A DNA stretch of 64,000 nt from Clavibacter sepedonicus. Lineage in GTDB: Bacteria > Actinomycetota > Actinomycetes > Actinomycetales > Microbacteriaceae. The stretch is taken from NCBI RefSeq assembly GCF_000069225.1, contig NC_010407.1, forward strand, positions 1,116,001 through 1,180,000. The letters are read 5' to 3'. Both the position numbers and the translations under genes were made by a program. The notes beneath the pieces were generated by a model. The model had not been told where the DNA came from. It was given only the letters and a program-made list of their open reading frames with translations, and searched no databases. Below, in pieces: positions 42,088-54,914 of the stretch. How positions within the stretch are numbered: the stretch's first letter is position 1; each line of letters starts with the position of its first letter.

Positions 42088-43860
42088 TCACCAGCGCGTA
42101 TTTCTCTGAAGCTTTTCTTCCATAGCACTTAGTGTCACGGCCAGAGAAGGAGCCTGGCTGGAAGTGTAAGCAGTCATCATGCTGGGATTAAGGGCGTCTA
42201 CTAGAAGGCGTCTGGTGACTGTCCTCGTACCATCGCTGTCATAACTGCCTTCGCTTAAATATTCCCCTGACTGAGGATTACGACTACCAGAAAGCCATTG
42301 CAGTACAGCGATGCGATACTCGAGATCATCAAACAAGTTTGGCAAGCTAATGTCGTCGAGCAATTTCGACAAAGGCGCATCGATGAGTTCTCGGGCAAGA
42401 TGGCTTTGCGGGTAAAGCCAGTTCCCTCCGCGACCGTTATTCCATCGTGGTAACGATTGAACTAGGTCAAAGTTGAGTAAACTGTTTAGCCCCAATGTTT
42501 TGCAGGCTTTTTTCGCTGGCGACGCATTGTACGGCTCTTGCCAAGTGGGTTCGAAGGCAAGTCGGGTTAGTAAAGCGTCTCGATGTTCGTTTACTAAAAC
42601 CGCGCCCATGGTGAAGAATGCCAATTGTGCAGGGAGATGCTGCAGGGCTAAAGCGTACGCACTGTATGAGCCGGAAGGAGGCGTGCGTAGGTTTAAAAGA
42701 GTTTGAAGAGTGCGCACCCAGAGGGCCTCATGGGTGCCGTCGTCGTGGAAAACGCCCGCGGAAAGCATTTGCAGGAGGTCGCTGCAATGCTCGAAGGACT
42801 CCGCAACAACCTTGTCGTAGCCCGTGGAACCGAGCTGTGTTCTAGTGGCGACTGTCTCCGTATGGGTTCGAATGGACTTTATTTCGGAATTGATCAAATC
42901 ATAAAGTTCGATTCGACGAGACGGCGCCGGCAAGCATCTCTTCAATTTAGCGATCTTCAAATCCACGCTCAATGATTCTTGCTGCATGTCAGTCAATGCT
43001 TCTATGTTCGCGAGCAGGCCCGCGAACATGCCGTCGGCACTGGAACATGGAACTATTGACGCTTGCAGAATGTTGGCGAATTTTTGTGCTGCGGGGCCCG
43101 TCCCGGAGTGCGAGTCCCAGAAAATAGGATAGCGCCGGCTTGAGGCAGCTTCTAGTTCGCGCACGAGGGCAACGTCCCACTCGGCGGACCAGCCAGATAT
43201 CACAAGACCATATTGTTCAAAAATTTGGCCGAGTACCGATTTCCATGGTTCGGCATATTCCGACAGCTCCTCGCTTGTGTTCAACGATTCAATATCACGA
43301 TAGTCGCCGTGGATCTTGATTATCGTCGCGGGAGCATGGGCAAGCGGCTGTAAGCCCGCGACGGCCTCTGGTCTTGCGGCTACTTGCGCGCCAATCCCAA
43401 CTTCTGACAATGCGACTTCTAGTAGGCGATCAAAGTTGGTGGTAATTATGACTTTGATGTATCCACGCTTGACTAATTGCGCGATTGCCCTATGTGCTCT
43501 GGTCGGTTGTTTATCGATATCCGTGTCATCGGTTGACGGGGGTTCGAAATAGGGGGCAAGGAGTCCTTGTCGAGCTGCCGGCGTAGTGGCTAGGGTCGCG
43601 AGAAGAGTCGAGTATCCCAGCTTCTCCCCATGGTGCTCAAGCCACCATGCCTCGGGGTCTTGAGTCGCCCCGGCGACCGCGTCCCGATCCGCTCCATGCT
43701 CAAGCGTCGCGACTTTTCGGATCAGGTCCTGTATGACGCCCCATCCGGTGGGAATTCCGGAGGCCTGTGACACGCCTGAGCCGAGGAGTAACGCGTAAAC
43801 GCCAGGCTGAGCGTGCACAGACGTCGCGAGTGTGATTGTCGGACTTAGAGGTGTGGCCAT
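42088..43860 (-). CDS. SIR2-domain protein, candidate single-gene anti-phage NADase
   Basis: A 590-residue protein. Residues 20-240 form a SIR2-like NAD-binding domain: LLGSGVSQASGIPTGW (GSG at 27-29), TTNFDRLLE (Asn142, Asp144), IIKIHGDY (His184) and LVISGWSAEWD. The remaining 350 residues are helical and unrecognised, with no zinc-binding cysteine cluster, so this is not a protein deacetylase. SIR2 domains of this stand-alone kind deplete NAD in phage defence (as in DSR and Thoeris ThsA). The gene is strikingly AT-richer than its neighbours and uses many rare codons for this genome, a sign of recent transfer. No obvious partner, tRNA or integrase flanks it. Confidence 0.75.
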   Translation of the reverse strand: MATPLSPTITLATSVHAQPGVYALLLGSGVSQASGIPTGWGVIQDLIRKVATLEHGADRDAVAGATQDPEAWWLEHHGEKLGYSTLLATLATTPAARQGLLAPYFEPPSTDDTDIDKQPTRAHRAIAQLVKRGYIKVIITTNFDRLLEVALSEVGIGAQVAARPEAVAGLQPLAHAPATIIKIHGDYRDIESLNTSEELSEYAEPWKSVLGQIFEQYGLVISGWSAEWDVALVRELEAASSRRYPIFWDSHSGTGPAAQKFANILQASIVPCSSADGMFAGLLANIEALTDMQQESLSVDLKIAKLKRCLPAPSRRIELYDLINSEIKSIRTHTETVATRTQLGSTGYDKVVAESFEHCSDLLQMLSAGVFHDDGTHEALWVRTLQTLLNLRTPPSGSYSAYALALQHLPAQLAFFTMGAVLVNEHRDALLTRLAFEPTWQEPYNASPAKKACKTLGLNSLLNFDLVQSLPRWNNGRGGNWLYPQSHLARELIDAPLSKLLDDISLPNLFDDLEYRIAVLQWLSGSRNPQSGEYLSEGSYDSDGTRTVTRRLLVDALNPSMMTAYTSSQAPSLAVTLSAMEEKLQRNTRW

Positions 43861-43990
43861 GGCACAAGTGTGCCTTGGGAGGGCTCATTTGTCAGCAGGT
43901 CGAGTTCGCGTCAAAGCAGAAGCAGGCTTTAGCTCGTCGAAAACCGCCTGAGCCCCGCTTGCGCAGAACGCGACCTGTGTCTGTTGACCC

Positions 43991-46156
43991 CTAGGCCAGC
44001 CCCGCCACGTCGAGCACCCACGCGTAGTCGGAGGCGCGCTCGCGCCACGCGTCGTAGCGGCCCGACTTGCCGCCGTGGCCGGCCTGCATCTCGGTGCGCA
44101 GCAGCACGGGCGCGCCGACCTCGCGGAGGCGGGTCGTCCACTTGGCGGGCTCGACGTAGAGCACGCGCGTGTCGTTGAGGCTCGTGACCGCGAGGATCCG
44201 CGGGTACTCCACGCCCTCCCGCACGTTCTCGTACGGCGTGTACGACTTCATGTACGCGTACACCTCGGGGTCGTGCAGCGGGTCGCCCCACTCGTCCCAC
44301 TCGATCACGGTGAGCGGCAGCGACGGGTCGAGGATGCTCGTCAGCGCGTCCACGAACGGCACGCCCGCGAGGATCCCGGCGAACCGGTCGGGCGCGATAT
44401 TCGCGACCGCGCCCATCAGGAGCCCGCCGGCGCTGCGGCCCTCGGCGACGAGCTTCTCCGGGCTGGTCCACCCGCGCGCGATGAGGTGGTCGGCCGCCGC
44501 CACGAAGTCGGTGAAGGTGTTCTTCTTGGTGAGCGTCTTGCCCTCGTCGTACCAGCGCCGGCCCATCTCGCCGCCGCCGCGCACGTGCGCGATGACGAAC
44601 GCCATGCCCCGGTCGAGCAGCGACAGCCGCGCGATGGAGAACGATGGGTCGATGCTCGCCTCGTAGGAGCCGTAGCCGTAGAGCAGGAGCGGCGCCGGCG
44701 TGCCCGGGTGCACGAGGCCGCGCTTGTAGATCACCGAGAGCGGGATCTCCGTGCCGTCCTCCGCGGTCGCCCACTCGCGGGTCTGCACGTAGTCGTCCGG
44801 GTCGTAGCCGCCGCGCACGGGCTGCTGCTTGAGGAGGCGCAGCTCGCGCGTCGCGAGCACGTAGTCATAGGTGGTGGCCGGCGTCGCGAGGCTCGTGTAG
44901 CCGAGGCGGACGGTGGGCTGCGCGAACTCGGGGTTGCCCGCTGTTCCGACCGTGTAGATCGGCTCGTCGAACGCGATCTCGTGCAGCTGCTCGCCGTCGA
45001 GGACGCGGTCGAAGGGGATCACCCCGACGCGCGTGAGGCCCTCGCGGCGGTAGGAGATCACGAGGTGGTCGGCGAACGCGCTGGCGTCCTCGAGGCGGAC
45101 CTCGTCGTCGTGGGGGATGACGACCTGCCGGTCGGTCGTGGACGTCGGGTCGTCGGCCGGCACGTCGATCAGCTCGAAGTTGGTGGCGCCGTCGTTGTGC
45201 AGGATGAGGAGCCGGTCGGATCCGTCGATGACCGCGTGGTCGACGTCGTACTCGACCCCGTGCCGGCGCGGCCACACCGAGCGGAACGCGCCCGTGGGAT
45301 CCCCGGCGTCGAGCAGGAGCACCTCGGTCGTGATCTTCGAGCCGACCTCGATGACGAGGTACTGGCGGCTGCGCGTCATGCCGAAGCCGACGAAGTAGCT
45401 CTCGTCGGGCTCGGTGAACACCTTCACGTCCTGCGACGCGGGGCTGCCGACGCGGTGGCGCCACACGGTGTCGGGGCGCCACGCGTCATCCACCGTGACG
45501 TAGAAGAGGTGGTCGCCGTGGGCCGAGAAGGTGGCGCCGTGGCTGGTGCCGGGGATCTCGTCGGCGAGGTCCTCGCCCGTCGTGAGGTCCCGGATCTTGA
45601 GCAGGAAGCGCTCGTCGCCCTCGACGTCGACGGAGTAGGCGAGGAGCGATCCGTCGGGGCTGACCTCGAACGCGCCGAGCGAGAAGAACTCGTGGCCGTC
45701 GGCCTCGGCGTTGGAGTCGAGCAGCACCTGCTCGCCGGGGGTGGCCGTGCCGTCGGCGGCGGGCTCGATGACGGGCGGGGTCCAGTCGTCCGGGCCGGCG
45801 ACGGGGCGGCGGCAGCGGATCGCGTACTGCGACCCCTCGACCGTGCGCGCGTAGTACCACCAGTCGCCCTCGCGGACGGGGACGGAGAGGTCGGTCTCCT
45901 GCGTGCGGTCCTTGATCTCCGTGAACAGCTGCTCGCGCAACGGCTCCAGATGCGCGGTGGCCTGATCCGTGTACGCGTTCTCGGCCTCGAGGTGCGCGAT
46001 GACGTCGGCGTCGTCCTTGTCGCGCAGCCACTCGTAGCGGTCCACGAACGTGTCGCCGTGGAAGGTGCGCTCGATGGGGCGCTGCTCCGCGACGGGAGGG
46101 GTGGCGGAGGAGTCGGATGCGGGGGAGGAGACGGCCGGGACGGCGGGGTCGGTCAT
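43991..46156 (-). CDS. ptrB: Oligopeptidase B (S9A prolyl oligopeptidase family)
   Basis: A 721-residue cytosolic serine peptidase that cuts small peptides after basic residues. The N-terminal propeller begins after HGDTFVDRYEWLRDK. The catalytic domain has YGYGSYEASIDPSFS, AHVRGGGEMGRRWYDEGK, the nucleophile in EGRSAGGLLMGA (near 574), and His in QAGHGGKSGRYD near the end. The Asp lies in TSLNDTRVLYVEP. All these are oligopeptidase B signatures and the length is normal. The ATG at 46156 follows a short gap after the small membrane gene, on the same strand. Confidence 0.93.
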   Translation of the reverse strand: MTDPAVPAVSSPASDSSATPPVAEQRPIERTFHGDTFVDRYEWLRDKDDADVIAHLEAENAYTDQATAHLEPLREQLFTEIKDRTQETDLSVPVREGDWWYYARTVEGSQYAIRCRRPVAGPDDWTPPVIEPAADGTATPGEQVLLDSNAEADGHEFFSLGAFEVSPDGSLLAYSVDVEGDERFLLKIRDLTTGEDLADEIPGTSHGATFSAHGDHLFYVTVDDAWRPDTVWRHRVGSPASQDVKVFTEPDESYFVGFGMTRSRQYLVIEVGSKITTEVLLLDAGDPTGAFRSVWPRRHGVEYDVDHAVIDGSDRLLILHNDGATNFELIDVPADDPTSTTDRQVVIPHDDEVRLEDASAFADHLVISYRREGLTRVGVIPFDRVLDGEQLHEIAFDEPIYTVGTAGNPEFAQPTVRLGYTSLATPATTYDYVLATRELRLLKQQPVRGGYDPDDYVQTREWATAEDGTEIPLSVIYKRGLVHPGTPAPLLLYGYGSYEASIDPSFSIARLSLLDRGMAFVIAHVRGGGEMGRRWYDEGKTLTKKNTFTDFVAAADHLIARGWTSPEKLVAEGRSAGGLLMGAVANIAPDRFAGILAGVPFVDALTSILDPSLPLTVIEWDEWGDPLHDPEVYAYMKSYTPYENVREGVEYPRILAVTSLNDTRVLYVEPAKWTTRLREVGAPVLLRTEMQAGHGGKSGRYDAWRERASDYAWVLDVAGLA

Positions 46157-46165
46157 CCGGCCAGC

Positions 46166-46354
46166 CTACCGACGGGCGCCCGAGGCGGATCCGCGTCGGC
46201 GACGGCCGCGGACCACCGCAGCGATGGCCCCGACCACGATGAGCGCCCCTCCCACCACGCCCCACCAGGCGGATGGCGCATCGCCCGTCGCGTCGGGCAA
46301 TGACAGTGCGAGGATCCCGAGGCCCACCAGGGCGAGCAACACCTGACCGAGCAT
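46166..46354 (-). CDS. Small two-helix membrane protein
   Basis: A 62-residue protein starting at ATG 46354, with GGAGGCCCCC just upstream. Helices LGQVLLALVGLGILALSLP and WWGVVGGALIVVGAIAAVV are followed by a basic tail (RGRRRRGSASGARR). It ends nine bases before the oligopeptidase B gene begins on the same strand. Unknown function; composition and ribosome site support a real gene. Confidence 0.6.
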   Translation of the reverse strand: MLGQVLLALVGLGILALSLPDATGDAPSAWWGVVGGALIVVGAIAAVVRGRRRRGSASGARR

Positions 46355-46466
46355 GGGGGCCTCCGGGGACCGGCACCCCGAGCGGGTGCGCATCCGCCGA
46401 CCCTAGGGGCGCAGGCACCCCACTCGTCGGGCGCTCGCACAACGCACACTCGAGGACGGCCTCGGG

Positions 46467-47936
46467 TCAGGAGGTGAGCGGCCCCGCCTCGCGCGGCCCG
46501 GTCGCGCCGGGCGTCGTGACGGCGCCGAGCGTGCTCGAGCGGGTCGCGAGGCGCGCGACGGCCTGCAGCGGGATGGAGAGCCAGCCGGGCCGGTTACGGA
46601 CCTCGTAGATCGCCTCGTACACGGCCTTGTCGATCTCGAACGCGTCGAGCAGGGCCCGGTTCGCGCGGAGGTCGGTGCCGGAGCGGGCGATGTAGCCGTC
46701 GACGAACGCGCGGCGCGAGGCGCTTGCCCACGCGGCCGCGGACTTGCCGGGGTGCGCGAGCGCGTACGAGCCGGCCACGTAGTCGAACGACCGGAGCATG
46801 CCGGCGACGTCGCGGAGCGTGACGTCGGCGAGCGACCGCTCGTGCATGGGCCGCATCGGCTCGCCCTCGAAGTCGAGGAGGACCCAGCCGCGGTTCGGCA
46901 CCGAGAGCACCTGGCCGAGGTGGTAGTCGCCGTGGATGCGCTGCAGCTTCGGCCACTCGCCCTTCTCGGCGGCGTCGTACACGCTCGAGATGGCGTCGTG
47001 GAAGGCGGCGATCTCGGGCACCTCGCGCTCGGCCGTCGCGTGGCGGCGGCGGAAGCTGACCATGATCCCCTCGATGACGTCGGGCGTGGCCTCGACGGTG
47101 GGGAGCGCGGCCGCGAGCGTGGCGTGCACGTCTGCGGTGGCCTCGCCGAGCGCGCGGGCCTCGGCCTGGAAGTCAGCGTCGGCCTCGGCGGCGCGGAGTG
47201 CGACCCGCCACGCGTCGGTCACGCCGGGCAGGAACTCCTGCGCGAAGGCGACGTGCCCGATGGCGCGCCCCTCCTCGCGGCCGGAGTCGCTCCACTCGGC
47301 GAGCACGCTGCCCATGGTCTGCGGCACGAGCCGGGATCCGGCGCCCGCGATGGCGGACTGGAGCACGACGTCGGGATTCTCGCCGTGGTGCAGCGCGCGG
47401 AAGACCTTGACGATCATCGGGTTCACGGCGTGGCCGTCGGCCGAGACCATGTCGTAGATGATCGACGTGTTCGACTGCTCGCCCGAGAGCACGTGGGATC
47501 CGACGACGGTCGCGATCTCCACGCCCGGCTGGCGCTGGCCGCGCGCGGTCGCGCCGAGCGAGGTCTCGTCGACGTCGGCGTCGCGGTCGTCGAGGATCGT
47601 GCGGATGAGCGCCCACGCGTACGCGGGGTCGTGCGGGCCGTCGTAGACGTGCAGCTCGACGCCGTCGTCCTCGACCGTGGTGCCGATGTGGAAGGGCTTC
47701 AGCTCCTCCAGCGGCGCCTGCCGGTAGGTGAGCGGCACCTGGTACAGCACGGGCTTGGCGCTGCCGTGGTCGATGATCAGGTGCGTCTCGATGCGGGCGA
47801 ACCAGCCCTCGTCGCTGAAGCTCCAGCCGCCGATGCGCTCGAGGCGGGGCTCGGTGCCCTTCGAGGCGAACCAGCGCTGCTCGCGCATCCACGCGGCGAG
47901 GAAGTCGGGGATCACGCTGAGGTCGTGGTGCTGCAT
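46467..47936 (-). CDS. mak: Maltokinase
   Basis: A 489-residue ATP-dependent kinase of the Mak/Pep2 family that makes maltose-1-phosphate for GlgE-type alpha-glucan synthesis. The N-terminal cap begins FLAAWMREQRWFASKG. Aminoglycoside-phosphotransferase-like motifs are IHGDYHLGQVL (catalytic Asp near 335) and WVLLDFEGEPMRP (metal-binding). DVAGMLRSFDYVAGSY is also typical. The stop is three bases from the C-terminal mycoredoxin-order neighbour. GlgE and TreS genes are not in this window. Confidence 0.9.
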   Translation of the reverse strand: MQHHDLSVIPDFLAAWMREQRWFASKGTEPRLERIGGWSFSDEGWFARIETHLIIDHGSAKPVLYQVPLTYRQAPLEELKPFHIGTTVEDDGVELHVYDGPHDPAYAWALIRTILDDRDADVDETSLGATARGQRQPGVEIATVVGSHVLSGEQSNTSIIYDMVSADGHAVNPMIVKVFRALHHGENPDVVLQSAIAGAGSRLVPQTMGSVLAEWSDSGREEGRAIGHVAFAQEFLPGVTDAWRVALRAAEADADFQAEARALGEATADVHATLAAALPTVEATPDVIEGIMVSFRRRHATAEREVPEIAAFHDAISSVYDAAEKGEWPKLQRIHGDYHLGQVLSVPNRGWVLLDFEGEPMRPMHERSLADVTLRDVAGMLRSFDYVAGSYALAHPGKSAAAWASASRRAFVDGYIARSGTDLRANRALLDAFEIDKAVYEAIYEVRNRPGWLSIPLQAVARLATRSSTLGAVTTPGATGPREAGPLTS

Positions 47937-47939
47937 GGC

Positions 47940-48209
47940 TCAGGCCACCTTCGCGGTCACGTCGGCGAGCGACGGGTTGGTGGCGGACGATCCGTCGGGG
48001 AAGAGGACGGTCGGGACGGTCTGGTTGCCGCCGTTGATGGCCTCCACGAGCTCCGCGGTGCCGGGCACCTGCTCGATGTCCACCTCGTCGTAGCCGATGC
48101 CGGCTCGATCGAGCTGGGCCTTCAGCCGGCGGCAGTAGCCGCACCAGGTGGTGGAGAACATCGTGATCCGCCCGGGGGCAGGTACGTAGGAGGAGGTCTC
48201 GGGCGCCAT
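47940..48209 (-). CDS. Mycoredoxin / glutaredoxin-like protein
   Basis: An 89-residue thioredoxin-fold protein starting at ATG 48209. The active site is TTWCGYCRRLKAQ (Cys23 and Cys26). CGYC is the typical mycoredoxin-1 motif, and the cis-Pro loop is NQTVPTVLF. Mycoredoxins reduce mycothiolated proteins, fitting an actinobacterium. An in-frame upstream extension to 48287 was rejected since it is basic and without a ribosome site. It is the upstream partner of the maltokinase gene with only three bases between them. Confidence 0.88.
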   Translation of the reverse strand: MAPETSSYVPAPGRITMFSTTWCGYCRRLKAQLDRAGIGYDEVDIEQVPGTAELVEAINGGNQTVPTVLFPDGSSATNPSLADVTAKVA

Positions 48210-48321
48210 GGTGCTCACCCTACGCGCCGTTCTCGCCGCCGACCCGGGATCCGCGGCGCGCGAGGAGGTGCTCGGCGCGTCGCGCATCCCGGGTGCGGTC
48301 CCGGTCAGGGGCGGATGCGGA

Positions 48322-49608
48322 TCAGCCGAGCAGCGAGCGCTCGTACCACGCGTTGCGGAACTTGTGCGTCGGATCCAGGCGCTCGGCGAGGGCGAGGAAG
48401 TCGCCGGATCGCGGGTACAGCGGCACGATGTCGGCCGCCTCAGCGGTGAAGACCTTGCCCCAGTGCGGGCGCGCGCCGAACGGCCGGATGGCCGCCTCCA
48501 GCTCGACGAGGAGCGCCTCGACGGCCTCCTGGTCGCGCTTCCAGGTGAAGTGCAGGCCGATGGTCGTCTGCCCGTACTGGGGGCTCAGCCACAGCCGGTC
48601 CTCGGCCACGGCGCGCAGCTCGCAGACGAGGAGGATCGGCCGGATCCGGTCGCCCATGGCCCGCAGCGCCTGCACGGCCTCGACCGCCCGGTCGAGCGGC
48701 ACGTGGAACTCCGACTGGATCTCCTCGCCGTCGCTCGGCGTGAATCCCATCTTGAAGTGCGACAGGCGGTCGGACCAGAGGCCGACGACGCCGAGCTGCG
48801 AGGTGCTGTGGACGGGGTCGATCCCGAGGATGGGGTGGCGCTCCTCGGTGGCGGCGGGCGCCCCGAAGTAGTCGGCCACGACGACCTCGTCCTCGGGCTG
48901 GCCGTCGACGCCGAGCTGCACGCGGCTCTTCAGCCACACCTGGTCGGTGGTCTCGCCGAAGCGCGTGAAGACGCTGACGCTGTACGCGCCGCCGAAGACG
49001 TCCTCGAGGTTCTCGTCGAACGCGTCCCACGACAGGCCCTCGAACACGCGCTGGCGCACGAGGTAGGACGGCTCGACGTCGAGGGTCACGCGGGTGACGA
49101 CGCCGAGCGCGCCGAGGCCCACCACGACGCCGTCGAAGTCGTCGTCCCCGCGGCGGTACGTGACGGTCTCGCCGTCGGCGGTGATCATCTCGAGGGCCGC
49201 GACCGCGGTGCCGAGGTTGCCGTTGCCGATGCCGGATCCGTGGGTCGCCGTCGCGATGGCGCCGCCGACCGAGATGTGGGGCAGCGACGCGAGGTTGTGG
49301 ATCGCGAGGCCCTCCGCGCCGAGGAGCTCCGCGAGCTTGCCGTAGGGGAGGCCCGCGGAGAAGGTGGCGGTGCTGGCGTCGCGGTCGATCACGAGGTCGG
49401 CCGGCAGCTCGGCGAGCGAGACCAGCACCTCCGAGTCGGCGATGTCGTTGAACGAGTGGCGGGATCCCAGCACGCGGATCGTCGGCGCGTCACGGACGAT
49501 GGCCCGCAGCTCCTCGACGCTCGTCGGCGTGCGGACTTCGCGGGCCGTGTACGCGTAGTTGCCGGCCCAGTTGGTGCCCGCGGTGCCCTGCTCGATGGTG
49601 TCGGTCAT
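48322..49608 (-). CDS. FAD-binding alditol/xylitol-oxidase-like protein
   Basis: A 428-residue vanillyl-alcohol-oxidase-family flavoprotein. The start at ATG 49608 has GAGGAGGAC upstream. IRVLGSRHSFNDIADSEV contains the histidine (His51) that holds FAD covalently in alditol oxidase. HISVGGAIATATHGSGIGNG is the FAD pyrophosphate loop, and RPHWGKVFTAEAADIVPLYP with KFRNAWYERSLLG closes the C-terminus. Such enzymes oxidise polyols such as xylitol or sorbitol with O2, releasing H2O2. It is downstream of the lacZ transcript, separated by a hairpin. Confidence 0.87.
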   Translation of the reverse strand: MTDTIEQGTAGTNWAGNYAYTAREVRTPTSVEELRAIVRDAPTIRVLGSRHSFNDIADSEVLVSLAELPADLVIDRDASTATFSAGLPYGKLAELLGAEGLAIHNLASLPHISVGGAIATATHGSGIGNGNLGTAVAALEMITADGETVTYRRGDDDFDGVVVGLGALGVVTRVTLDVEPSYLVRQRVFEGLSWDAFDENLEDVFGGAYSVSVFTRFGETTDQVWLKSRVQLGVDGQPEDEVVVADYFGAPAATEERHPILGIDPVHSTSQLGVVGLWSDRLSHFKMGFTPSDGEEIQSEFHVPLDRAVEAVQALRAMGDRIRPILLVCELRAVAEDRLWLSPQYGQTTIGLHFTWKRDQEAVEALLVELEAAIRPFGARPHWGKVFTAEAADIVPLYPRSGDFLALAERLDPTHKFRNAWYERSLLG

Positions 49609-49652
49609 GCGTCCTCCTCGCGCCCGCCATCGGACGCCGTCGTCTCCAGCTT

Positions 49653-49678
49653 GCTCGCCCTCCGGCCGGAGGGCGAGC
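49653..49678. promoter_or_regulatory. Perfect 26-base palindrome upstream of the alditol-oxidase gene
   Basis: GCTCGCCCTCCGG and CCGGAGGGCGAGC are exact reverse complements with no spacer. It lies 45 bases upstream of the alditol-oxidase start and 30 bases from the lacZ terminator. It could be an operator or a second hairpin. Confidence 0.4.
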
Positions 49679-49707
49679 GTGTCGTGCGGTCGTGCCGTGC
49701 GCGATGC

Positions 49708-49736
49708 GGCGGCGGGCCCGGCGCGGGCCCGCCGCC
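49708..49736 (-). terminator. Hairpin terminator after lacZ
   Basis: GGCGGCGGGCCC pairs perfectly with GGGCCCGCCGCC across a five-base loop, beginning six bases past the lacZ stop. No T-tract is present. Confidence 0.75.
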
Positions 49737-49742
49737 GGTCCG

Positions 49743-53897
<4,155 letters not shown>

Positions 53898-53901
<4 letters not shown>

Positions 53902-54914
53902 GCGCGCGCCCCCTTCTTCCTCGCTGCGGCGGCTTCCCGCTCCTCCTTGGGCTTCCTGTTGGTGAACGCCAGGAACACGAACGACAGCACGAACGCGGCG
54001 AGGGCGATGATGACCGCCTGCGCCGCGGCGACGCCGTAGTCGTTGTACGCGAACGCCGTGGTGTACGCCGACAGGTTCGGCGTGTACTGCGAGTCGATCG
54101 CGGGGGCGGAGGTGGCGAGCACCTGCGGCTCCGCGAACAGCTGCAGCGTCCCGATGATCGAGAACACGGTCGCGAGCACGAGCGCCGGCCGGATCAGCGG
54201 CAGCTGGATCGACATCGCCGTCCGCCAGGCGCCCGCCCCGTCGATGCGCGCGGCCTCGTAGACGTCCCCGGGGATCGACTTCAGCTGGGCGATGATGATG
54301 AGCATGTTGTAGCCCGTGTAGGTCCAGGTCACGATGTTCGCGATGGACCACAGCACCGTGTCGGCGCCGAGGAAGTCCAGCTGGATCCCGAACATCTGCC
54401 CGATGTCGATGATGGGCGAGAGCCCCGGGATGTAGAGGAAGCCCCAGAGGATCGTCGCGATGACGCCCGGCACCCCGTACGGCATGAAGTACGCCGCCCG
54501 GAAGAACTGGGGCCACTTCGCCGACGCCGACTCGAGCAGGAGCGCGAGGATCGTGCAGAGGATGATCATCACCGGCACCTGCACGATGCCGAACAGCAGC
54601 ACCCGGCCGATGGACGCGGTGAACGCGTCGTTGGCGAGCGCCAGGGAGTAGTTCTCGAACCCGGCGAAGACGGTGGTGACGCCCTGCTCGCCGAACAGGC
54701 CCTCCCGCCGAACGGTCGTGAACGACTGGAACACCGCGTAGATGATCGGCAGCACGAAGGTCAGCACGAAGACCGCGAGGAACGGCGCGAGCATGACCCA
54801 CGGCGCGATCGTCTGCGACTTCTTCAGCTGGCCGCGGCTGACGCCCGAGCGCTGCGCGCGGACGGGGCGGGCAGCGGCGCGCTCGCCGCTGGCGGGACGC
54901 GTGTCGACGCTCAT
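53898..54914 (-). CDS. Carbohydrate ABC transporter permease (MalF-type)
   Basis: A 338-residue permease with six helices, beginning QTIAPWVMLAPFLAVFVLTF after a basic tail. The EAA loop is YEAARIDGAGAWRTAMSIQL. Its ATG at 54914 overlaps the stop of the solute-binding gene, and its own stop overlaps the next permease, both as ATGA. With the lacZ gene it forms a beta-galactoside uptake and hydrolysis operon. Confidence 0.9.

Noticed and set aside
42014..43990. SIR2 gene considered as part of an integrated element with att sites
   Set aside because: I found no tRNA gene, integrase or clear direct repeat at its borders, only the composition difference.
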